In this document: positions 39,201 through 51,200 of the stretch, in pieces
Position numbering within the stretch: position 1 is the first letter of the stretch
Layout of the letters: each line of letters starts with the position of its first letter
From: Kryptolebias marmoratus
Taxonomy: Eukaryota; Chordata; Actinopteri; Cyprinodontiformes; Rivulidae
DNA: 64,000 bases
Assembly: GCF_001649575.2 (NCBI RefSeq)
Contig: NC_051431.1
Coordinates: forward strand, 13,423,868 to 13,487,867
Direction: 5' to 3'
Notes under the pieces: model-generated
Databases searched by the model: none
Seen by the model: only the letters and a program-made list of their open reading frames with translations
What the model was told of the DNA's origin: nothing
Program-made: the position numbers and the translations under genes

Positions 39201-42200
39201 AAAGATGAAAACGGCTTCGGGCTCACGGTCAGCGGTGACAACCCAGTGTTTGTGCAGCTGGTCAAAGAAGGTAAACTGGAGTTTTGAACGTAAAAGGAGA
39301 AAGAACCGGATGTGACCGCCTTCAGCTTCCTTCTTTCATGGCTTTGTTATTTTTTTCCTTTTGAGAACAAACATATGACTCATCGTTGGAGGAATCGGCG
39401 CAGCTCTTGCTCTCACTCACACGTGACACTTTTGAAAGGATGCTGCATTTCCTCATTAGTAGTTTCAGTGAAGCTGCAGCTGATATTTTGTCGTTAGCTC
39501 TCACGAGGACTGCAGGATGCTTCTGTGGTCCTTCGGGAGTTCAAACTGTCAGTAGATTGTGATGCAGTCCCGTTATCAGGTACAAGATAGCTCCACGTGG
39601 TCTGTGCAGCGGTGGAGAGAAGAAGAGGAAGGAAATGCTCTGTCAACGATCCTCGCCAGTGTTCAACTGTCCATCTGTGGCAGACCAAATATGTCTTTGC
39701 TACTGGCTCAAAAAGCTATTTATTCATACATACCTGGACATGTTAATTTTTCTAAATGAAATATGTTTCAATGTAGAAATACTTCACATAAATGTAGGTT
39801 TACTTTTGCTGAATCTGGCATTCAAACGTGACACGACATGTGGCTAAATTACTTATTATCAATCCAGTTTACATGTAAAGAATGATGTTCTTCCTATGGT
39901 TTATGGGGTAACCAAAATAATATCTGTCAGAATACTATACTTACTTAGAGATGGTATAAATAAGATTTTTTCACCATTTAATAGGAATGCATCGTGTGGT
40001 TTGTTCATTTAATCCACACGAGTCAAAACCCAACATATAACACTGTTAGCTCTCGAGCTAATGATTCTCCTTTCTCTAAATTCAGCTAGTAATCACAGCA
40101 GTCTAAGCGTCTGCTCACGTGACTGAACACGGGCTGTTGGGAACTTGAGTTCTCATGAGGTAACAGGGACATTTGTACAGCTCAGATGGGCTCGTGTTTT
40201 TGGAATCATTTCGATCTTAATGCTGGAATAAGAACAAGTCTCTCCTTGTCGTCAGCTCACAGCTACAGTTTGGACCTGCTACAGCTAGGAGGCAAAGTTT
40301 GTGGAAATATAACTCAGACAGCACTGATTTGTTGAAGCTGGCGTGTTGTTTTTAATCGCGCAGCACCGATTGTGTTGCACATCACATTAGCGGGCTAAAA
40401 TAAGGGCAGCCGCCGCTTTCCGTGGCACATCTGTTCACGGCCGTGTCGGCGCAGTTGCTGCTGCTCGTCACCGCTGCCAAAAGCCTCGGCGTTTTGTTTT
40501 GGTTGACAAACTGCTCCAGCTCCTGCTGACTGTAGAGTCAGACGTGGCTCTCATAATAACCCGTCTACACGCCTAAATCCTTTTGTTTGGGGTGGAGCTG
40601 CGAAACAGGTCCTTCTTGTAATGTAACCACTGTTATGGTCTTTCAGAATAGTCACTTTGCCACATCTGGTGTGTCAGAGCAATATTGTTTATGCATTGTA
40701 TAGAAATTCTAGCAGCTTCGCCCTAAAGCAACATGTCTTTTTTTTTAACCCTTTCACTCCTTTCCCCCACAAACCTTTTTTTTAGTTTTCTCTTTATTCT
40801 CTTTCTTGTTCTGTCCATTGAGTTGAACCAATTAGTTTTTTTGTCTTTGTGTTTGCCAGATGGGGCTGCGATGCGGGCAGGTGTTCAGACAGGAGACAGG
40901 ATCATTAAGGTATTGTATTTATTTGCTTCTGTTTCTTTAAACTGTAATGTTCCTGTTCTTGTCTGTAAAGAGGCTGTATGCTGCCACCTTCTGGACATTC
41001 GGTATTTTGTTCTTCCTACACAATCTAGCAGTATCTCTCACTAACTTTGGAGCTAAACCTTGATTATTGGATTTTTGGCACACGTATTTGTTCATGTTGT
41101 TTTTAATCAATATGCTCTATTTGTCTTCCAGGTTAACGGGACCCTTGTTACACATTCTAATCACACTGAAGTTGTGAAACTTATCAAATGTTAGTTCTTT
41201 TGTTTATATTTGACCTCAAACCACATTTGAAAGTCAAGTAAGTAGTTGAGAAATGACAGTTTGGCTAATCCTCTTGGGTGTTTTTGTTTTAGCGGGCTCT
41301 TATGTGGCCCTCACGGTTTTGGGACGCCCTCCAGGACTTCCCCAGATCCCTTTGCCTGAAGCAGATCCCGAGACTTTGGGTATTAGCCTTTCCTCTCCCA
41401 ACTCTCCAGCGTCAGAACGCCCATACAGTCCTCTGAACTGCCTTTCCTCCTCACTGCAACAATGGGTACTAAGAATATATGTTACTTGTTTATTTTTTTT
41501 TTCTCTTCTCTCTCAGTGAACTTGTCCTCTTAGTTCATCTTGTTTCCACATAGTTTTCATAATCTTCAGAATAGTATCTTATGTTGTCTTTTTTTTCCCC
41601 AAATCTGTAGACCTGAATGGGATGCCTGCTCTGTTTTTTTTATATTTTCTTACAAAATTTTGGTGCCTTTACATATTAGTGCAGTGCATCTGAATTATGT
41701 GCCAAATATAAGCTTGCTTGTATTTTCTTCTGCCTGAAGTGCAGGCTGCTCAGATTCAGTCACGTTTTGTTTTCTCCCTCAGGATGAAAACGGCAGCGCC
41801 TGCAACCAGAGGGCTGACATCTCGCTGAAGAAGTTCTCAAAAGAACAGCAGGAGCTGCAGGTTAGCATAACAATGATTGTTGCCTTCCTTTTTCTTATTT
41901 CAGTGCTGTTTTCCTAGTAAGATTTTTGCAGTGGTGAGATGTTTCGCCATAGTTTTGACACAGTTATGCATATGAATTCTCTTTAGGCAATGCTGCAATA
42001 TCCTTGTTAAAAAAAAAACCTGAAAGGATCACGTTTAATGTCTTTAAATAGAATATTGTTTGGGTTAGGAAACAGCTGGTGTACATTTGATAAGTGACTA
42101 TTGTCATGCAGTTTTTTTTTTTTTTTTTCATTTTGAAGTATTTACCTAAAAGAAACTCGGTTAACCCCGGAGTCTACATGTGTATTGGCCTAATTGTAAA

Positions 42201-45200
42201 ACAAATGTCCCAGACCTACTGTTCCTGTTCTCCTTTTGATTACTCCTCTCTCACTGTTTAGGCCATGAAAGAGGAGTACAACAGGAACCCCTCCCCCAAA
42301 CTACTGAAAGACATTCAGGAAGCAACAAAACACATTCCTCAGCTGCAGGGTCAGCTCTTCAAGGCCACTGGGACGACACAGGTACCAACTTGCAAATTTA
42401 GCCCTCGGAGCAGGAAATCCACAGACAGAGATCGACCAGAAACACCCAAGCCGTCATTGTTTCATTTTTTTTGTGGAGCACATTTGGAGATCATTCCAGA
42501 CAAACACGAGTCCTAATCTCATCAGAGGATTAGGCGTTCTCTGCGTGAAGCCACTCTTTTGTGTCTGCGTGACAGCTTATTTTACATCACTCTTTTGTGC
42601 CACAACATACGTGCATCATTGTATCAGCGTGCCGCATATCACCTCCGTTTCACAACAGCAGAAACGTCATAAAATGAATAGTTCTCGCCTTCATTTTTGC
42701 TCATGAAAATAGCTACTTGTTGTGAAGCCTGTGACTTATCTGTAGCTGTTTATTCCTTTAAAGAAATGTTCTATGCATCCACAGGAGGCTGTTTCAGGTG
42801 GGGATGAAGACAATAGTAGCATAATAGAGACAGATTGCGTAGCTGCCCCTAAAGGAGAAAACAGCACAGACCTGTCCTGGAGCAGCACTCCTGTAAGTTA
42901 TCATAATGTAAAAATAAATAAATAAATAAATCTCTGAGCTCCGTGCATCTTGCCAAATAAATCACAGTGCTTCTTCATGTCTAGAGAACACAAGTATAGG
43001 CCCTCTAAATGCATCTATTGATTCTTGCATTTAGATATAAATAAATATAACATTTGCTAAGTGCTCTTTAGTGTTTTGCAATTATTTGAAGACTGTTAAA
43101 ACTGTAACACTATGTTCTGTGTATCGCCCAGGCGTCTCGCATGTTTGGACCCGGTTCTCCAGATAGCCAGTGTCCAAAAGACTCCTCCTGTGCAAGCCCA
43201 CACAGCACCCCCAGGAACAGCTTCAACTCCTACCACTCCCCAGAGGCAGAGGATACCACCGACCTGGTATAAAAATGCTTCTAAATCTCCTTTTTTGTCC
43301 TAAGGATATTTATTATTCATTCACTTTGCTCATGCATGGCGGTATTTAACTATGCACTGTTTTATTTGTCACATCAATGTATTTTCTGCAGGAGCCTCTG
43401 TCTCCCATCCCAGTTGGCAGTCCCCCGCCTTCTCGCCCCGGCTTTCAAATAATAGGAGCTGAAGACGACTACTTTGATTCAGACCAAGAGCAAGTATGAT
43501 TTTCTCATGTCTGTCATTCATAATACCGCTCAATATTCAGCATTGTTGAACTACAGAGAGGTAACTTTTTAAAAGATTTCAAAGCGTTGAGCTGTTGAAC
43601 TTCGCTGTGTTTCAGACAAACGGCCAGTTTAACAGCTTTAACAGTATTGAGCAGCTCAAGTCTCGTCCTGCCCACCTCGCAGCATTCCTGCACCATGTCA
43701 TCTCCCAGTTCGACCCCGCTCCAGTGGTAGGACCCCCCCCTTTTGGGACTTTAATAAATATTCTTTGTGTATGAATTTGTTTCGTGCAGCCCAATCACCT
43801 TCCCATGAAGCCGAGTTGCTAATATTTGCATATATCCTGTTCTCAGCTGTGCTACCTCTATGCTGACCTCTATAAGCAAACTAACTCCAAAGAGACCAGA
43901 CGGGTGTTTTTGGACTTCCACGCCTTCTTTATGGACCGAGCAGCAGTGAGTCAGCCTTTCATTTTTATTACAAAAACACTTATTAGCAGAATGTTGAAAA
44001 ATAATACACCCTTTTCACACTATTACCAAACAAAATAGCATTTACATGTTAAAATAAGATGGCATAAATGCAACTAATTGGCTTTTGTACCCCCTCTAAT
44101 AGGTAATGATTGTGTTTATCTTTACTAATTTAATTTAAACCACACTTACATTTAAAGTTGGACTTGAGTATTATTATCTTTTTTGGCTTTATAATGCGAT
44201 GACTATATCAAAATGTTTCGTTTTTGTTGCAGAATTTAAAAGTTCCTGTTCCTGAATCAGTTTCTTCTGATCTCAGTAAGTATGTCCACTGACCAAGATG
44301 TTATGAAATAAAATGGTTTGGAAAGTTTTGGTCAGCTTTACTTAGAGGGCACACCTCACAAGCCTGTTGCTGTTTTATGTATTGTGTCTGAGTGTGTGTG
44401 TGTGTTTGTGTTTTTGAAGACCGACGGCGGATGGAGCTGATCCCAGAGGAAATAAACAGACAGCATGTTCAAACACTGCAGGACTCTCTGTTCCCTGACA
44501 TTCAGAAACACCTCGAGGACTTCAGGTAAACCTGGCCCGTCTGAACTCTTATTTTTTGTCACTTTTATTAGTTTTTTTTAGTTTTGTCTTTAAAGCTGTT
44601 TAACTGTATAAACTGAATTGTCTAAATATTTTCTGGGGAAGATGCATCTGATGGCATAAAGTGCTGCATCATAATAGCCTTGTCACCATCCTGTTGGATG
44701 TACAGATTTTAATGCAAAAACAGCCAATGTTATGGAGCCTTGTTGTCAGTGTGAACCTTCCAGCTGTATTTCCAGTTTTGAGAACGTCTCTTGCTAAGAA
44801 CCGGATCATGTTCTGCAGCTGTTCTCCTGTGTGAAAACAGCTCAACGCATCAGTTCGAACGCAGCTCATTTGTCGTTTTGATTAACGCAGGCAAAAACGC
44901 AGCATGGGCCTGACGGTGGCTGAAGTTGAGCTGACCAGACTGGATCAAGAGAGAGTCAGAGACCGGGTCACTCTTGAGCGGGAACGCTCGTACGCCGAAA
45001 ACATCCTCAGCAAAATAGATGACATCCTGTGAGTTGCACCCGTAGCTGCAGAAACCCATAAAGACTGTTAAACACACAGACGCATGATATAATCTTTCTA
45101 TTACAAAATGCTCACTTCTTTTCCTTCTTCTGTTGTTTGCAGGATAACTACTCAACCTACAGAGGAAGAAAAATGGTAAGATATCTCATACTGTCACATT

Positions 45201-48200
45201 TAGTAAATTGTTACAGAATAGGAACATTTCTCGAAACACATGACGATTATTTAGAGATTTAACTTCCTTTAGTAATAAGTGTGTCACACCTGGAAACAAA
45301 ACTGCGTCTTTATGGCTCAATTTATTACACCCTGTGACTCCTTTGAATGAATCATTTGAAATAGCCTTTTGCTAAATGAATGTCAGTAGTAGTAATGTAT
45401 TATTTTGCAACTTTAGTCCTAGAAGTTTCGCCCAAGAACACTTTAATGACACCATACACTTACAGCGTATCCTTACATCTCCAGCCTTCATCCCTCGCTG
45501 TTTACAAATTAAACACCCGGGCAGAACATGTAATTTATGCAGCATGTTTTATATTAAATAATTCAAAAGTGTGACTGATTGAAAGGGTCTTATTGGAAAT
45601 GCCATATGGTCTCAGCACAGAGCAGATGGTTTGTCTCGAAATTATATGAAAAAAAAAACTGCTGTAACATACGGCATAAGACAAAATATGGATACTTGTG
45701 CTGTTCAAATTTTAAACTGCTTTATTATATTTGTTAAAATAAAAAAATCTTTCAAGTTAACTTTTTTATTTCCCTTTAGCACTACAATACAGGATGTTAT
45801 CTATACGTACATGAAGCACCTTGGTGTGAGGGTCAAGGAACCTCGAAATCTGGAACCCAAACGTGTTCGGATCAGCTTTCTTCCTAAGATGAAGGTACTT
45901 CATGCACTTCTTGCACATTGAATCCTCTTCAACTGCTCTCACTAGGGATGGGAATCTTTAGGTGCCTCACAGGTGACATACAGAGACAGAAACACAAACT
46001 CACTATTTGAAATGACAAAGGGTTATTTTACATAAATAAACTTTGATTTATATATTTTCTTGCACAATAAAATATGCCAAAAAACCTTAATAATAACAGA
46101 ACAACCTTTAGCATAGATGCTAACTTAACATTGAAAATGCCATAGAAAAGCTAACATGATTAGTATTCTGTTTTTCACTAAATTTATACACAAGTCAAAT
46201 GTTTCAAAGTCATTCTGAAAGACAGTCATGTCATGATAACTTCAGCTAATACTTACAGACGTATGTTCTTCAGAGTCTGGCGAAGAAAAGATGTGAAAAC
46301 ACACACACATTTTACTGCATGATGTTTCTGCTGCAGCAGCTGTGGTAACTCTGCTGGGACAAACGGCACCGCTCAGCGACTGACTCTGCTGACTCTGAAA
46401 GTGGCAGGGCAGATTAATGTTAACAAAATCAAGTTTTGACATTTGAGAATTGATTCAGAATCATCCATCTGCGATGTGCATCTAAAATAGATTTTTACCT
46501 CCCACCCTTATCTCCCACATAACACTTTTTTTTTCTTCCCCCTCGTTTGTGATGACCTGCAGAAAAGCATGAAGACAGATAAGGAGGGAGATGAGAAAGT
46601 AGAGAAAAAACCCAGATTTAATTTTCTTGCACCTCAGCGTCGGCCCAGCCGCATTGAATCAGCATCAGGTAAGCGTGTGTGTGTGTGTGAGGAGGAGATT
46701 GGCTTTAATAAATGAAAACAGCATGTGAAAAGCCTTTTTATGATTTGTGAAACTTTTCACCTGCAGCGGGTAAAACCCAGGACAATCGCCCCAGGCCACA
46801 GAAACAGATCTCTCAGCCCACACTGGGGACAAACGAACAAATGGAAACTGGTCTAAGAGGCAGCCAATCCAGCGAAGGCTCGGAACTCACCCACTCCCTG
46901 TCCGTCAGCACCTCGTCTTCAAACAGCATCATCCACAGCTTCGACACAAGCCGAGATGCTGATATCGGTGAGCTGCAACATGACTGGATTCATTAAGAAA
47001 AAAGCAAAAGAAATGAAGTGTCAGTCAAGTTAGATAAAGATTAAAAACTAGATCATGATAAAGTTTCTATGTCTGCTCTGAGATTCAGAAGACATTTTAA
47101 CAAAAAGACGGTGTGGAGCATTCCTGGAACCACAGAGTCTGTTTTAGTCACCGCGGTTTAAACTCTTTGGATATATTTTAGTTGATAACATTCTGAACGT
47201 CTTCCAGTTAAAGAGACAAATGCAAATGGTATGACATGGGGCACAAGGCAACGGTGTAAGCTCTGTATCAATCTGCTGGAAAAGCACAAATTATTAAAGC
47301 TAAACTCGTCCTGTCAGGTGGGACACCAACATCAGGCCCCTCCAAGCTGCTGAATGACAGCATTCAGTCTGACCCTCTAGGTGGGTTGTCATGTCCTGCT
47401 TCGCACTTGGAGTTTTATGGTCTGGACCATCTTCAGGAGGATGACAGAGAAAGTGACAGGTACATTTACAGCCACGTGTGCTTTTGAAAGCCGGGTTTCT
47501 TACGTTTGTTATAATTTATTCAATGGCACTTTTTGTAGAGCTCACGAGGGAACACCAAAGGCCATCAGAAGGTGAGCACACCTGATCCTTTTCAATTTGG
47601 TTCTTTAAATCTGTTTGAAAGATATTTAAAAAAAGGGGGTTTATGAGGAAAATGAGAAAAAAGCTTACCTTTCTCTTTCACCAGATTTGAGGGACTGGGT
47701 GCTGCTGATGTTCAGAGTGAGGACGATCAGGGTACCGACTCTGAGCACGATCCGCCGAACTGGCAGCAGTTGGTGGGGCGAGAAGTCCTGGCAGGTCTCA
47801 GGCCTCACGAGATCAAGAGACAAGAAGTTATCAATGGTGAGGACACAACACTGGGAAACCCTCTGAAGCTGCATTCATATCTTGAAAGAATAAAACAAGT
47901 TTCCCCTCAAAGTGCTGTTGTGACTTAGGGAGGAGGAAGACGTGCAACAGAGCAAAATACTGTTTCCTGCTTCTCCTTAAAGTAACAACTTGCGTCGTGT
48001 CTACAGAGCTGTTTTACACGGAGCGTGCGCATGTACGCATGCTCAAGGTTTTGGACCACATTTTCTACCAGAAGCTTTCCAAAGATGCCATCCTTCCTCC
48101 TGCTGACATCAAGAACATCTTCACCAACCTGGAGGAGGTCTTACAGCTGCACGGTACTCGCTCAGACACACAAACCCTCACCACGACAAATCAGCAAAAA

Positions 48201-51200
48201 CACTTTAAATGTACAGTGTCTGTAGAGATGTCGGTTAAAGTAAAGCTAATTTAGAACAGCGTGTGCATTTCATATTGTTTCATCTGTGTTATCTCACCCT
48301 CAAGGGAGACTAACTCAATTCTCTGAATTTCAGTTTCAATTCTTGAGCAAATGACGGCCGTTCGTAAGAGAAACGAGTCGTCAGTAATTGATCAAATAGG
48401 AGACGACTTGCTCTCCTGGGTGAGTGCAATTTTATTTCCCTTCAATCAGTGTCTCGTAGTGAATGTCATTTCAAAATGACTGATGTGAGTGGGACATACT
48501 GTGTGCAAGAGATTGAATTCTTTACTTTACTGCTATTTCACAAAAAAAAAATATTGGCGCTGGATAGATTTCATCAGCCCTGATTATATTACTTTCAAAC
48601 AATTCATCCTAATTTGAACATTTTATGAGCTTTCAGTGTTTTCATCCCCTAAGCAAAAGCCTGTAACGAATTCCTTATAGGAATAAACAAACAAATATAT
48701 AAATAAAGCATTGGACAGCAGAGCATCTGTCCTTTTCTTTCCTGGAAAGTATGAATACGGTAGAAGCAAGTGAGAGAATTGCATCCATGTTTCTCAGTAA
48801 ATGAACATGTCAGAAGATGGCCTAGATTTGTGTGACATCTACACATCTCTGTGTCGTCTGTGATATATTCAAAGTGAAGTCACCAGATATCTGCTGGCAG
48901 CTTTGTCTGAATCCTCACTGTGGGGGATAAGCTGGATAAACGGTCCCTCCGAGGTCTGAGCAGTGATCTAGTCCATGTTCGACCTTAAGCTGTCTCTGCT
49001 GAAAGAACGGAAGCTTGTCCTCATTGTTGGAGTCAGCTGTTTATTCAAGATTTTTATTTATTTATTTATTTTCAAATAATCCCGACCAACCGAGTGTCTC
49101 TCCCGTCTTGCTTTTGGGTCGGTTACAGTTCAGCGGCGGGGAGGAGGAGAAGATCAAGCGAGCAGTGGGGACGTTTTGCAGCAACCAGCCTTTTGCTCTG
49201 GAGATCATCAAGACCAAGCAGAAGAAAGACTCCAGGTTTACGTCATTCATTCAGGTACACACATTATTCTCACATAGCGCAGAGAAAAAGGATTCACCAC
49301 CAGCTCTGAAATGTCTGCTAGGTTACTGTACTAAATGAATCTGCAGAATGTGCTGACGGGTAAACTATAAATTGATTACTCTGTCAATTAGACTGAAACT
49401 CTAACTACGTCTAACCGTGTAAGAGCCCCTATGGTTTGTATTATGTATTTGCAGGAGGCAGAGAGTAACAGGCTGTGTCGCCGACTGCAGCTTAAAGACA
49501 TCATTCCTGTAGAGATGCTGCGGCTCACCAAATATCCGTTGCTGCTGGACAACATTGTCAAGTACACAGGTGTGGTAGAGTTGTTTTACTAACCCGAACT
49601 GTTTAACTACAGCTAGCAGTGCTTTGTTCATGTTGTAATCACTTCATGAGTGCTGGGTTTTATTTAATCCATACTCTGCTTCAAGACTATATATTTTTTG
49701 TTTAATCATTTAGCTCTAATATATAAAATGAAAGGGAAAAAATAAAATATTTCAGACAGATAGTTCATTTTCTTATGTTCTTAATGCAATATAATATAAT
49801 ACAGTAGAAATAGTAATCAACTTTTAGTGACACTGTCTTAAAGAGGCTCTGTGTGGCAACATGCCAACTATTAATGGATTACAGACTAATGAAGAGATTA
49901 TCATTAAAATGGTTCTGCTGCGTCGGTGCATAAATCTGGACATGTGACACCCAATCTTTGGTCCATCATTTTGTTCCTGGTTGGAGTTTGAGTCTCACAC
50001 CATGAGAAAGCACTAATGATAAAGAACCATCAGCTATTACAGGACCATAATGCTTCCCCTGCTTTATCATAATTTCAGAGAATTATGGTGTGTTAATGGA
50101 CAGAAGAAATATCAGTTTTATGACCTGCTTCCTGAGGAGCTGTGGAAGAAGCTCTAAAGCTCGGTGTCATATTTTTCAGATAACGCCAAGGAGAAGGCTA
50201 AAGTAAAGCAGGCGGCAGACTGCTGTAGAAGGATCCTCAGTCATGTTAACCAGGCTTTGAAAGAGTCCGAGGACAAGCAGGTGAGATTTTGAATTTAATA
50301 TTTGAACTCTTTTCTGTCTTTAACTTCATGTTTTTACCTCCTTCACACCAGTCTCATCCCAGGCGCTTTCAGATCCCCGCCACAATTTGTGTTTACCGTT
50401 TTTGTTGCTCCCCTCAAACTGTTTTTTTCTGTTTCTCTCCTTCTTTCCTTTAGAAATTAGAAGACTATCAGAGAAGATTGGACCTCTCCTCACTGAAGCA
50501 GACAGATAACCCCATGATCCTGGAGCTAAAGGTGTGTTATCTACATTATAGCTCAAAGGGCTAAAGTAAAGCAGCTTTTCTGTAATCCATCCTTCCTGTT
50601 GTGTGCTGATGTCTTTTTGCTCCCAAACTAACTCAGACTTATATTGCCACTTATTTAAGAGGCAGCTGGAAACTTTCAGCTTATATGAACATCAGACATA
50701 ACTCTGTGGAAAATACAATTTCCATTCAGTAGCCTCTTACCCCTTTTGTGCTGCCTCTGATGTCAACTTTAAACACCTAACAGGTATCAGGTTTGGGTGT
50801 TTTTTACTAAGTAAAAACTTGCATGTCAAAGATGCTGTCCTTAGTGGGAAATAACTTGGCAAAACTGTATTTTTGAGTTTATGATCAAACAGGAAAATTG
50901 GCTAATTCCAGTCAAAGGCCAGTTGATGATTTTAGCTTCAATGAGAAAGCATTTGCTGACTGAAATATGTTTATACAAAAAACAACACATTATTAGGTAA
51001 TGGGTGCATGGACCAGAAGCTAATTCTTACCAACTTTCGTCTGTATTTTCCTTCTCTACATCCTTCAGAACCTGGATCTAACCAAGAAGACGTTGATTCA
51101 CAAGGGTCCGCTGTCATGGAAAGTGAACAAAGACAAGATTATTGGTTTGTAATGATTGCTGTGTTCGAATTTACCCACCGTGTTGCTCATAGAGTACAGT

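Noticed and set aside
39036..39287. Possible internal start of arhgef12 at the PDZ exon
   Set aside because: The reading upstream of the acceptor at 39171 is intron; there is no promoter-like sequence and the N-terminal exons join in frame.
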